40,027 nt of DNA from an uncultured Lachnospiraceae bacterium. GTDB taxonomy: Bacteria > Bacillota > Clostridia > Lachnospirales > Lachnospiraceae. A program made the position numbers and the translations under genes. Location: the NCBI GenBank assembly GCA_902793995.1, contig CADBFP010000017.1, forward strand, positions 1 through 40,027, written 5' to 3'. Below are positions 7,755 to 15,331 of this stretch, one piece after another; within the stretch, counting starts at the first letter, position 1; each line of letters opens with the position of its first letter. Under the pieces are notes generated by a model. It made no database searches. It was not told where the DNA came from and saw only the letters and a program-made list of their open reading frames with translations.

Positions 7755-8024
7755 GTGGGGATTCAAAAAACAATGAAGGCTTTGGCGGATCCAAGCCGCA
7801 GAACCATCCTGAACCTGTTAAAGCAGAGACGTTTATCCGCCGGGGAAATTGCAGAGCATTTTGATATGAGCCTCCCCGCGGTTTCCAAGCATCTGGCGGT
7901 TTTGAAAGAGGCGGACCTGATCCGGGACCAGCGGGAAGGCAAATTCATTTTTTACGAGCTGAATGCTTCGGTTCTGGATGAAGCATTACTGTGGCTGAAA
8001 GATTTGCGAGGTGAAAAGCCATGA
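7755..8024 (+). CDS. sdpR: ArsR/SdpR-family autorepressor
   Basis: The product is a small winged-helix regulator of about 89 residues. It starts GIQKTMKALADPSRRTILNLL, a close fit to SdpR of Bacillus subtilis, followed by the recognition helix MSLPAVSKHLAVLKEADL and the wing REGKFIFYELN. I choose GTG at 7755 because AAAGGTGG lies 7 bases before it and the family begins there; an ATG at 7737 is the alternative. The stop overlaps the SdpI-like start by 4 bases. In Bacillus, SdpI at the membrane binds the toxin SdpC and sequesters SdpR, which relieves repression of sdpRI. The same logic is likely here. No metal-binding cysteines are present. Confidence 0.85.
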   Translation: MGIQKTMKALADPSRRTILNLLKQRRLSAGEIAEHFDMSLPAVSKHLAVLKEADLIRDQREGKFIFYELNASVLDEALLWLKDLRGEKP

Positions 8025-8686
8025 AAAAGCTGTATTCCATTCTTTATGCGGTATTGCTGCTTTGCGTTGTGGGAACCGGTATTTTTATCATTTTATCTCC
8101 CGACCGGATTCCCATGCATTACAATGCCGCCGGGGAAGTGGATCGAATCGGGAGCAAGTATGAAAACCTGATTTTTCCTGTGATGAACCTGGGGATGGGG
8201 GCATTTTTCCTGCTGATGGCGAAAGGCCCCAGGAAAAGGGGGGAAAGAAGCAATGAAAGGATTTTACTGATTTCAGGGATCTGCACCCTCCTTTTCCTCA
8301 CCCTGCTTTGGTTTTACTTCATGTGGAAGGCGCTGCAATACAACCCGGAAAATGCGCACCAGGACTCCGTGAATCATGTGTATAGATTCGTGAGCATCGG
8401 GATGGGCGCCCTGCTGGTGATTCTGGGAAATATTATGCCGAAGCTGCGGAGAAACGCCATGTTGGGCCTCAGAACCAAATGGAGCCTGGCCAATGACCGG
8501 GTCTGGCAAAAGAGCCAGCGCTTTGGCGGCATGGCCTCCGTGGTAGCCGGCCTTGTGATGATCATACTGGCGATGTTCATTCCGGGAACATGGAACCTTG
8601 CCATGATGGCGGCGGTGACCCTTATCTGGGTGAGCCTTTGCGTTTGGGCTTCCCGCCGGTATTATCTGGAGGATAATAACGGGTAA
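8021..8686 (+). CDS. sdpI: SdpI/DUF1648-family membrane protein
   Basis: The 221-residue protein has about six membrane helices. It carries the DUF1648 motif IPMHYNAAGEVDRIGSKYE near residues 31-49 and the SdpI signature NAMLGLRTKWSLANDRVWQ near 145-163, followed by helices to the C-terminus. In Bacillus subtilis SdpI gives immunity to the secreted peptide SdpC and passes the signal to SdpR. Here it overlaps the regulator by ATGA, so production is coupled. No sdpABC toxin genes are in the window, so it may protect against peptides from other cells or serve another envelope-stress role. Confidence 0.85.
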   Translation: MKKLYSILYAVLLLCVVGTGIFIILSPDRIPMHYNAAGEVDRIGSKYENLIFPVMNLGMGAFFLLMAKGPRKRGERSNERILLISGICTLLFLTLLWFYFMWKALQYNPENAHQDSVNHVYRFVSIGMGALLVILGNIMPKLRRNAMLGLRTKWSLANDRVWQKSQRFGGMASVVAGLVMIILAMFIPGTWNLAMMAAVTLIWVSLCVWASRRYYLEDNNG

Positions 8687-8703
8687 GAACCGAGGGATAT
8701 GTC

Positions 8704-8874
8704 CTATATCTGATGGCGCACCACCGCATACTCGTCTCCGTTTTGCCAATAGGGACAGCTTTTGCTGCGGCGTTCCAGCAGGGCGGCATAATCGTCCTCG
8801 TCCATATCCGCATCGCAGATATAGGCTTCTGTTTCCTCGTCATAGACGAAATAAGCGCAGTTCTCACAATCCAT
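8704..8874 (-). CDS. Small Cys-rich acidic protein, DUF6472-like
   Basis: This short frame encodes 56 residues and begins M-D-C-E-N-C-A-Y-F-V-Y-D-E-E. It has four cysteines: C3, C6, C20 and C40. The paired CxxC, a lone Cys in YICDADMDEDD and CPYW followed by GDEYAVVRHQI match the small DUF6472 family of Clostridia as I remember it. The ATG has AGGAGGT seven bases upstream, which makes the reading frame convincing. The four Cys could bind zinc or an Fe-S cluster. Function is unknown. It is convergent with sdpI and lies ahead of no obvious partner gene. Confidence 0.8.
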   Translation of the reverse strand: MDCENCAYFVYDEETEAYICDADMDEDDYAALLERRSKSCPYWQNGDEYAVVRHQI

Positions 8875-8944
8875 TTCAAGACCTCCTGTGACGCCCCGGT
8901 CAGGGCCTCAAGACCCTTTTTTATGGTTTTCCATGTATTTCCAT

Positions 8945-8977
8945 AAGAGAGGGCAAAGGGCGGCCCGAAGGCCGCCC
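8945..8977 (-). terminator. Terminator after hgdB
   Basis: A GGGCGGCC / GGCCGCCC stem (8958-8977) with a four-base TTCG loop on the minus strand lies 22 bases past the hgdB stop. The run after the stem is pyrimidine-rich (TTTGCCCTCTCTT) rather than a clean T-tract, so termination may be partial and could allow readthrough into the small Cys-rich gene. Confidence 0.6.
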
Positions 8978-8999
8978 GCTCTCATTTTCCGTATTGGTT

Positions 9000-10148
9000 T
9001 TATACGCTCAGCACATCCGCAAAGGCCTGAATGGCGGTGGCAGCCTGGCCGAAGTCCCGCATCTGCTGGTCGATGCCCAGCTTGATGTGAGGAATCTGGG
9101 CGGCATCCAAAGCCTTCTTCAGGTAAGGATATTCCATCTCCTCGGGATCACAGAACTGCTGCATAAAGAGCACCAGACCGGAAGCGCCGCTCTCCTTTAC
9201 CAAATTGGCCACGAACTCGCCCCGGCGGTTCTGGTTAGAGGCTTCATCGTAAAGCAGCACATCGTAGTCCTCGTCGGCAAACTGCTTGGCCAGGGCCATC
9301 ATAGGGTCCCCGTCCTCAGCGGCGTCCACCCGGATGGTGCGGCTCTCGTGGGCCACATCGTCCGTGGCAATGGCGATGCCGTTCTCGTCAAAGATCTTCA
9401 GCAGCACCGGATTATCGCAAATAATGCCGCTGGTGACGATCTTCACGCCCTTCCAGTCGGAAGCAGGCAGCGCCGCCAGTTCCTTATTTAAGGCTTCCAG
9501 CTTCTCGGTATATTCCGGCTTCTCCATAAAGTAACCCGCCTTCAGCACGGCGCTGCGGTTCACGGCGGACACGGCTTCCGGATGCTCCCCGGCCAGCTTC
9601 ACGAATTCCCGGCGGGCCTGGCGATACTTATTGTACACCTTGATGGCACCCCGAATGTCCTCATCCGTGATCTCATGGCCGCAGATGGCTTCCAGCTCCT
9701 TCTTCACATTGGTGTACTGATCCACGGTGAACTGCAGGCCGAAGGCAGGACGGCGGTACTGAGGATGGGCCAGGAAGATGGTAGGCATCTTTTTCAGCTT
9801 TGCCATAGCTACCCGGTAGTTCTGGCTCATGGGCCGCAGGGTGTCGCAGATGGTGGGGGTAATCACTCCGTCCAGCTGATCCATGGTGCCGTCCAGCAGC
9901 ATTTCCAGAGCCAGCTGGGCAATGGTGCAGTAGAAGGTGGCACAGTATTCTTTTGCCAAGGCGATATTCTTGTTGTTGGAGCCCCAGATGCCCATGGGCA
10001 CCATGCCGGCGGCATACACCAGCTCTTCCGGCGCATAGTAGGGCAGGACGCCGATGACCTTCTTGCCGGCAGCCTTATATTCGTCCAGCAGCTTCTTGGG
10101 GTTATAGGCCGCAGCCTGAAATTCTTTGAAAGTATTCTCTAAGCTCAT
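9000..10148 (-). CDS. hgdB: (R)-2-hydroxyglutaryl-CoA dehydratase, beta subunit
   Basis: The 382 residues match the size of HgdB of Acidaminococcus fermentans (379). It has the family pattern VIGVLPYYAPEELVYAAGMVP near the N-terminus, several conserved Cys (CATFYCTIAQ, ITPTICDTLR) and the MQQFCDPEE segment near residue 330. With HgdA it forms the oxygen-sensitive Fe-S component that removes water from (R)-2-hydroxyglutaryl-CoA to give glutaconyl-CoA, after one-electron activation by HgdC. It is the last gene of the six-gene operon and starts 11 bases after hgdA stops, with a good AAGGAGG site. The assignment to hydroxyglutarate rather than lactoyl- or hydroxyisocaproyl-CoA rests on the neighbouring gct and gcd genes. 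Confidence 0.93.
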   Translation of the reverse strand: MSLENTFKEFQAAAYNPKKLLDEYKAAGKKVIGVLPYYAPEELVYAAGMVPMGIWGSNNKNIALAKEYCATFYCTIAQLALEMLLDGTMDQLDGVITPTICDTLRPMSQNYRVAMAKLKKMPTIFLAHPQYRRPAFGLQFTVDQYTNVKKELEAICGHEITDEDIRGAIKVYNKYRQARREFVKLAGEHPEAVSAVNRSAVLKAGYFMEKPEYTEKLEALNKELAALPASDWKGVKIVTSGIICDNPVLLKIFDENGIAIATDDVAHESRTIRVDAAEDGDPMMALAKQFADEDYDVLLYDEASNQNRRGEFVANLVKESGASGLVLFMQQFCDPEEMEYPYLKKALDAAQIPHIKLGIDQQMRDFGQAATAIQAFADVLSV

Positions 10149-10159
10149 GTTCGGCCTCC

Positions 10160-11596
10160 TTATTCCATGTTTTCCTTACGGATCTGCATGGCCTCTACCA
10201 GACCCTGCACCCGGGTTTCGTACTGGGCTTCATTGAAGTTCCGGGGATCAGCCTGGTCACCGTCAAAACCGGCGCAGGGAATGCCCAGATCTTCCGTGAA
10301 GCGGCGCTGCATCTCGGCCATATAGCCGGACCAGGGCTTGCAGGAACGGTTATAGTGCACCAGTACGCCGTCCACTTTATTGGCCCGGCAGATGCCTTCC
10401 CGCCATTCCACGCCCTTTTCGATGGACACGGAGTTGGGAGCCTTGCAGTAAGCGCTGACCATTTCATCCATATTGTTATACACGAAACCGAAAGCAGGCG
10501 CATACACCACGGCGGTGACATTCACGCCGTTGGCCTTTAAGGGCTTAAAGAGGTTAGGCAGCTTGGGCCAGCAGGGAATGCCCTCGAACATCACCCGGTA
10601 CTGTTCCGGGAAAGGCAGAGTGGAAGTCCCCTCCTTGATATTCTTCTCCAGGTCCTGCTCCAGAAGCTCGAAAGCGTCCGCCGCTTCCTTTTTGCCGCGG
10701 GCCGTCACCACATCCGCCATGTGGTTGAAGAGGTCAAAGCCGCTCATGGGGGCGGGCTTGTACTGCAGGTAATCGCAGACCTTCAGCCAGTTGGAAGCAG
10801 TGCGGTTAGCCTGGGCGCAGGCATGCTCGAACTTTTTCTCATCGAACTTCTTGCCGGTGAGCTCTTCCAGCTGCTTGATGGCATTATCAAACTGGGCCCG
10901 GATATATTTGATGTTTTCCGGATTGGGATCCATGGTGTTGTTGTAAGGCACATCGATCATGATCAGCGGAATATTGCACATACGGGCAATATTTTCGTAC
11001 CACTTGGTCATGCAGTTGCAGATGTTGTTGCAGCACAGCACGAAATCCGGCTGAGGCATACGCATCTGGCGGTAGGGCTGAATGGATTCCAGGCGGCGCT
11101 CCTTTTCCCGGCCTTCCGGCAGGGCTTCGATCTCGTGGATATCTTCCAGCACGATAAAGGGCGTCTGGGTCTTGGGATCCTTTTTGGGCTTGCCGTTTTC
11201 ATCCAGCACCGGGTTTCCGTTTTCGTCCTTTAAGGGCTTGCCGGTGGCGGGGTTGATGACATAGCCGTCTTCCTTGTCCCAGTCGATCTTCCGGGCAGCC
11301 CGCTTGCCGGCGGCGTAAGCCAGGGAAATACGGGCGTAGCCGCAGATGTCGTTGTCAAAGCCCAGGTCTTCCGCGGCCTGGCACATGATTTCCCCGTCCC
11401 GGTTGGCGGCAATGCCGGCGGCCTGGTTTTCGGGGTACATTACATTTAAGTCAAAGGCCTCCGCCAGTTCGCAAGGGAACTTGGACGAGGACCAGCCTAC
11501 CAATTTTCCTTCCGCCTTGGCTTTCCGGGCGTCTGCGTACACGTCGTCTACTACTTTACGCAGAGCCAGAACGCCGGGGGATACTTCTTTTGCCAT
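10160..11596 (-). CDS. hgdA: (R)-2-hydroxyglutaryl-CoA dehydratase, alpha subunit
   Basis: The start at 11596 has AGGAGG just upstream; the longer frame to 11629 is read from an intergenic repeat. The 478 residues match HgdA of Acidaminococcus (477). Diagnostic parts are GWSSSKFPCELAEAFDLNVMYPEN near the N-terminus (split here by its Cys), the Cys-rich LCCNNICNCMTKW near the middle, and NRSCKPWSGYM then GFDGDQADPRNF near the C-terminus. The Cys residues hold the [4Fe-4S] cluster that receives the activating electron. Residues about 120-155 form a polar Asp/Asn/Gly/Lys-rich loop (PLKDENGNPVLDENGKP) that looks like an exposed insertion. It pairs with HgdB downstream and is activated by HgdC upstream. 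Confidence 0.94.
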   Translation of the reverse strand: MAKEVSPGVLALRKVVDDVYADARKAKAEGKLVGWSSSKFPCELAEAFDLNVMYPENQAAGIAANRDGEIMCQAAEDLGFDNDICGYARISLAYAAGKRAARKIDWDKEDGYVINPATGKPLKDENGNPVLDENGKPKKDPKTQTPFIVLEDIHEIEALPEGREKERRLESIQPYRQMRMPQPDFVLCCNNICNCMTKWYENIARMCNIPLIMIDVPYNNTMDPNPENIKYIRAQFDNAIKQLEELTGKKFDEKKFEHACAQANRTASNWLKVCDYLQYKPAPMSGFDLFNHMADVVTARGKKEAADAFELLEQDLEKNIKEGTSTLPFPEQYRVMFEGIPCWPKLPNLFKPLKANGVNVTAVVYAPAFGFVYNNMDEMVSAYCKAPNSVSIEKGVEWREGICRANKVDGVLVHYNRSCKPWSGYMAEMQRRFTEDLGIPCAGFDGDQADPRNFNEAQYETRVQGLVEAMQIRKENME

Positions 11597-11611
11597 AGTC
11601 TTCCTCCTTAT

Positions 11612-11639
11612 GCGGGCGCATGAGGGCATGCGCCCCTAC
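11612..11639 (+). repeat. Family A palindromic repeat, copy identical to 12550-12577
   Basis: Twenty-eight bases beginning GCGGGCGCATGAGGGCATG and ending GCCCCTAC are identical at 12550-12577. The two copies bracket hgdC, one on each side. The central GCATG...CATGC part can fold on itself. Confidence 0.8.
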
Positions 11640-11647
11640 AATTTACT

Positions 11648-11734
11648 TGTGTCATTCTGAGGGCGAAGTCTGAAGAATCCCATGGTCGCCCTCTGTGTAA
11701 TGATGGGATCCTTCGCTTACGCTCAGGATGACAC
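11648..11734. repeat. Family B repeat, inverted pair
   Basis: The left arm TGTGTCATTCTGAGG...GAAGAATCCCAT (11648-11683) and the right arm ATGGGATCCTTCG...CTCAGGATGACAC (11703-11734) are inverted copies separated by about 19 bases. The right arm extends into the end of hgdC and supplies its stop codon (11723-11725). It could fold into a long hairpin in the operon transcript between hgdC and hgdA. Confidence 0.8.
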
Positions 11735-12517
11735 CTGTTTCAACGCCTTCTGATAAGCGAACAGGGCTGCCCCTAAAGCGCCTACATACTGGGTCAGGGG
11801 GCTGGTATAAATGATATGCCCCAGACTCTCCTCCAGGGCGGAAACAATGCCCTTATTCTGGGCCACGCCCCCGGTCATCACCACCCGGTCCTGCACCCCG
11901 ATGCGGTTTACCAAACCCGCCACCCGGTTGGCTACGGAGTGATGGATGCCGTTAATGATATCCCGCTTGTCCGTATCCATGGCCAGCTGGGAAATCACTT
12001 CGCTTTCCGCAAATACGGTGCAGGTGGAACTGATGGCCACCCGTTTGGTGGACTGGGCCGCTAAATCCCCCAGTTCGTCCACTTTTACCTCCAGCACCCG
12101 GGCCATCACATCCAGAAAACGGCCGGTGCCGGCGGCGCATTTGTCATTCATCTGAAAATTCACCATGGCGCCGTTTTCGATATGCATGGCCTTTACGTCC
12201 TGGCCGCCGATATCGATTACCGTCCGCACATCCGGAAAGAGAAAAGCCGCCCCCTTGGCATGGCAGGACAACTCGCTCATCTGGGCGTCTGCTATGCCGT
12301 CTAAAGAATTGCGGCCGTAACCGGTAGCCAGGGTGAAATGCATCTCCTCCCGGCTCATGCCGGCTCCTGCCAGCACCGCTTCAATGGCCCGGGCAGGGCC
12401 GGAGGTGCCGGCGCCCACATCAATTAAGGACTGGCTGACGATTTCCGTGCCGTCCTTTAGCATAATGCATTTAGAGGCGGTAGAGCCTACATCGATACCT
12501 AAGGTGTAGATGGTCAT
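11723..12517 (-). CDS. hgdC: 2-hydroxyglutaryl-CoA dehydratase activator
   Basis: I place the start at 12517 (MTIYTLGID), the family N-terminus, with GAGAGG upstream; the longer frame to 12622 is repeat DNA. The 264 residues have the ASKHA ATPase fold: phosphate loop [19 protein letters not shown] and [10 protein letters not shown]127 ([11 protein letters not shown]) and C166 ([11 protein letters not shown]) are at the same positions as in Acidaminococcus HgdC, where one [4Fe-4S] cluster bridges two subunits. It uses ATP hydrolysis to push one electron into HgdAB. The last residues (VSS) and the stop come from a repeat, so the C-terminus is a late addition or replacement, but the conserved domain is intact. 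Confidence 0.96.
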   Translation of the reverse strand: MTIYTLGIDVGSTASKCIMLKDGTEIVSQSLIDVGAGTSGPARAIEAVLAGAGMSREEMHFTLATGYGRNSLDGIADAQMSELSCHAKGAAFLFPDVRTVIDIGGQDVKAMHIENGAMVNFQMNDKCAAGTGRFLDVMARVLEVKVDELGDLAAQSTKRVAISSTCTVFAESEVISQLAMDTDKRDIINGIHHSVANRVAGLVNRIGVQDRVVMTGGVAQNKGIVSALEESLGHIIYTSPLTQYVGALGAALFAYQKALKQVSS

Positions 12518-12549
12518 TTTTACCTCTCCGGCCCTTCGGGCCAATGTCG

Positions 12550-12620
12550 GCGGGCGCATGAGGGCATGCGCCCCTACGGGGATAACCCTGTCGTAGGGGC
12601 CGATGCCCTCATCGGCCCGC
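12550..12620. repeat. Family A repeat, inverted pair
   Basis: The unit 12550-12577 is the same 28 bases as 11612-11639. It is followed after 15 bases by an inverted near-copy (12593-12620: GTAGGGGCCGATGCC...GGCCCGC). The pair lies between gcdA and hgdC on the operon transcript and can form a large stem-loop, possibly affecting RNA stability or processing. Confidence 0.75.
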
Positions 12621-12628
12621 ATTATTAC

Positions 12629-14389
12629 TCATCGTCCAAACGTGTTGAAATCCCGGATGCTCCGAGGGCTCAGCATGGTGTGGAAAGGACAGATCTGAGC
12701 CGGATTCTGGTAAACGGAATAGGCAAAGGCCACTACATAGTTCCGCAGCATATTCATGTTTACCACCTCATCCACCAGGCCCAATTCGCCGCAGGCCTGC
12801 GGACGGGACTTGGCAGCGTAATCCTGGATCATCTCGTTCATCTTCTTGATAGTGCCTTCCAGGGATTCCCCGGCCTTGTGCTCCTTAGCCAGACGGCGGG
12901 AGTACATGGCGGCCGCAGCGGTTTCGCCGTGCATCACGTAGATTTCCGTGGCTGCCGTGCCCAGAGAGAAGGCGTTGGTGTCGTTGCCCTGAGGGCCGCC
13001 CATGACATAGTGAGCTGCCGCCGTGCCCTTCCGCAGGGTGATCTCCAGCTGCGGGATATTGCTGTTCTGGATGGAGTAGATCAGGGACTGGCCAAGACCT
13101 AAAAGCTCCGCCTTCTCCGCAATATCGCCTACATCAATACCGGTGGTATCCTGGATCCAGACAATCGGAATCTTATCCCGGCTGCACAGCGTTACGAACT
13201 CATTCATCTTGATTAAGCCCTGACGGTACAGCTTGCCGCCGATGCCTACCACGCCGGGTGTGGGGTTGTATTCCGGATAATTCATCAAAAGGCCCTGGGT
13301 ATTGGCAATGACGCCCACCAGCAGGCCGTCGGCCTTGGCCAGGCCCGCCACGATTTCCGGCCCGTAACCCTTCTTGTATTCCAGGAACTGGCTCTTATCG
13401 AAAATACGGCCGATCACATCGTAAATGTCATAGATTTTCTTCTTATCCATGGGGATCAGGCTGTACAGATCGTTGGGATTGAGGGCCGGCAGGGCAGGAT
13501 CATCCACCCGGAAGAACTCCGGATTGTAAGCCGGCAGATAAGACATGTACTTCTTAATGCCGTCCAGCACGCCGTAATCATCCGCATATACTTCCCGGAA
13601 GAAACCGGTTTCGTTGTAATGAATGGGCACGGATCCGGGAGGGGTGGCGGTTAAGCCCTTGCCTGCCTCAATAAGAGCCATGGCCGCTTCCTCGTCCACA
13701 TAGCCCTTGGGATTCATGCCGCCCACGATACCGGCGCCGCCCACGGCCATATTGGCCTTCTGGTGGGCAATCAGGATGGTAGGGCTGATGGAGTGATAGC
13801 CGCCGCCGGCGGGATTGGTGCCGAAAATGCCTACGATCACCGGAACGCCCAGCTGCTCCAGCTCTGCATTGCGGTAGAAAGGCGTGCCGCCGCCCCGGCG
13901 GTTGGGATATACCTTCTCCTGCTCATCCAGCTTCACGCCGGAGCAGTTCAGCACATACACCAGGGGAATCCGCAGGCACTTGGCGGTATCGGAAGCCCGG
14001 ATCAGATTGTCTGCCTGGCCGGGAATCCAGGCGCCGGCCAGCTTCTTGTTGTCGGAAGCTACCACCACGGCCCAGTGGCCGCTGATGCGGGCCAGGCCCT
14101 TGATAATGGCGGTGGAGCCGTGATCGTTGTGGTTGGGATTGTACAGGCTGTTTAAGGGGCACCAGGTACCGGGATCCACCAGGTACTCCAGGCGCTGCAT
14201 GGCCGTCATTTCGCCGCCCTTGTTTACCGCCTCGTCCGCCTTGCCGGCCTGAATGGCGTTAAAAGCCGCTTCGTACAGTTCTTTCTCGATGGCCAGAATG
14301 GTCTGCTCGTTCTCTTCGTTCCGGGCCTTTAAGGGCTTGCCCACCTGGGGCATGGTCTGAAAGTACCCGGGCATGGAATAAAAGCCCAT
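12629..14389 (-). CDS. gcdA: Glutaconyl-CoA decarboxylase, alpha (carboxyltransferase) subunit
   Basis: The start at 14389 gives MGFYSMPGYFQTMPQVGKPLKA..., the same N-terminus as GcdA of Acidaminococcus fermentans, with GGAGG upstream. The 586 residues match the known 587. It is the carboxyltransferase that takes CO2 from glutaconyl-CoA (giving crotonyl-CoA) and places it on biotin. Conserved parts include NRRGGGTPFYRNAELEQLG, GTNPAGGGYHSISPT and AVGGAGIVGGMNPKGY in the N-terminal half, and GIGGKLYRQGLIKMNEF and MGGPQGNDTNAFSLG in the C-terminal half. The membrane sodium pump and biotin carrier subunits (GcdB, GcdC, GcdD) are not here and should be elsewhere in the genome. Confidence 0.96.
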   Translation of the reverse strand: MGFYSMPGYFQTMPQVGKPLKARNEENEQTILAIEKELYEAAFNAIQAGKADEAVNKGGEMTAMQRLEYLVDPGTWCPLNSLYNPNHNDHGSTAIIKGLARISGHWAVVVASDNKKLAGAWIPGQADNLIRASDTAKCLRIPLVYVLNCSGVKLDEQEKVYPNRRGGGTPFYRNAELEQLGVPVIVGIFGTNPAGGGYHSISPTILIAHQKANMAVGGAGIVGGMNPKGYVDEEAAMALIEAGKGLTATPPGSVPIHYNETGFFREVYADDYGVLDGIKKYMSYLPAYNPEFFRVDDPALPALNPNDLYSLIPMDKKKIYDIYDVIGRIFDKSQFLEYKKGYGPEIVAGLAKADGLLVGVIANTQGLLMNYPEYNPTPGVVGIGGKLYRQGLIKMNEFVTLCSRDKIPIVWIQDTTGIDVGDIAEKAELLGLGQSLIYSIQNSNIPQLEITLRKGTAAAHYVMGGPQGNDTNAFSLGTAATEIYVMHGETAAAAMYSRRLAKEHKAGESLEGTIKKMNEMIQDYAAKSRPQACGELGLVDEVVNMNMLRNYVVAFAYSVYQNPAQICPFHTMLSPRSIRDFNTFGR

Positions 14390-14419
14390 TGTTATATCCT
14401 CCAAAAATATAGTTCGAGT

Positions 14420-14510
14420 GATGAGATCCTTCGGGCGGGCGGGCGGGCAATGCCCGCCCCTACGCACACAGGATGCCGAAGGGGATGACGCAATGCGTCA
14501 CTCCTTCGGC
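14420..14510. repeat. Mosaic of repeat families and a hairpin over the gctB stop
   Basis: The gap contains GATCCTTC (family B-like), a run of GGGC triplets, CAATGCCCGCCCCTACGCA (family A) and then an inverted repeat. GCCGAAGG (14475-14482) pairs with CCTTCGGC (14503-14510), and TGACGCA pairs with TGCGTCA between them. The gctB stop codon (14498-14500) lies inside this hairpin. Confidence 0.65.
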
Positions 14511-15313
14511 ACCTTGATAAAGGCTTCGCCGGGATCGATTTCTTCCCGGATGATCTTGATGATTTCCGGGCTGGGGCCTTCCATCAGCTGGGCTCTCTCG
14601 TCCACAATCAGCGGGAAGTCCGGGATGGCCGCCTTGATTTCTTCCGGGGTGGTATAAGGATAATAATAAGCCAGGTACATACGCTTGGTCTCTTCGTCAA
14701 ACTTCATGATACCCATATCCGTCACCACCATCTGCGGGCCGCGGTTGCCGGGCAGACCTACTTTTTCCCGTCCGCCAGGGCCGTCCATCCAGCCGCAAGA
14801 GGTGATGTAGTCCACCTTGTTCACGAATTTGGTCTTGTCCAGCTTAATCATAATCACGGTGTTGCAGAAGCCTGCAATGCCGTTGGCGCCGCCGGAGCCG
14901 GTGAACCGGACCTGGGGCTTGATATAATCACCCTTGCCGTAAATGCAGGTGGAGTTCACATTGCCGTAAGGATCGATCTGGGCGCCGCCGATGAAGGCGA
15001 TGAGCCGGTCCGTGTCATGAAGCCACTCATTGGCTTCAAAGCCTACGAAACGGATGTTGGGCCACTGCACAGCACAGTGCGCCATGAAACGCAGGTCCCC
15101 CACGGAACGGGGCACTTCCACGGGAGCACAGTCCATCAGACCGCTCTCCACGATGGGATGACAGCTGGGGCAAACCACCGCCTTGGCCAGAGAGGCGCCG
15201 ATGAGGGGCAGTCCGGTACCCACGATGACAATCTGGTCCTCTTTGATGTTCTTGGCGATAGCATAAGCCTGCATCTCGGACATGGTATAGCCGTATTTCT
15301 TATAGTCAAACAT
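14498..15313 (-). CDS. gctB: Glutaconate CoA-transferase, subunit B
   Basis: The 271-residue protein matches GctB of Acidaminococcus fermentans (266). In the conserved stretch GTGLPLIGAS then IVESGLMDCAPVEVPRSVGDLR, Glu56 corresponds to the catalytic Glu54 that forms the glutamyl-CoA intermediate. GSGGANGIAGFCNT and GGAQIDPYGNVNST are also conserved. With GctA it moves CoA from acetyl-CoA to (R)-2-hydroxyglutarate or glutaconate, feeding the dehydratase. It begins 18 bases after gctA. The last residues (PKE) and the stop are inside a hairpin formed with repeat DNA. Confidence 0.96.
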   Translation of the reverse strand: MFDYKKYGYTMSEMQAYAIAKNIKEDQIVIVGTGLPLIGASLAKAVVCPSCHPIVESGLMDCAPVEVPRSVGDLRFMAHCAVQWPNIRFVGFEANEWLHDTDRLIAFIGGAQIDPYGNVNSTCIYGKGDYIKPQVRFTGSGGANGIAGFCNTVIMIKLDKTKFVNKVDYITSCGWMDGPGGREKVGLPGNRGPQMVVTDMGIMKFDEETKRMYLAYYYPYTTPEEIKAAIPDFPLIVDERAQLMEGPSPEIIKIIREEIDPGEAFIKVPKE

Positions 15314-15331
15314 AATCTTTCGCCTCCTGCC

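Noticed and set aside
7737-7755. ATG at 7737 as start of the SdpR-like gene
   Set aside because: It would leave a leader of about 9 bases from the promoter and lacks a placed ribosome binding site; the GTG at 7755 fits better.
8622-8879. 85-codon minus frame over the sdpI end
   Set aside because: Wrong frame; the Cys-rich 56-codon frame (8704-8874) has the ribosome binding site and family pattern.
11612-12620. CRISPR-like or insertion sequence at the repeats
   Set aside because: No regular spacing and no transposase; these are short palindromic intergenic repeats.
12566-13102. 178-codon plus frame over gcdA
   Set aside because: Antisense shadow of gcdA running from a repeat.
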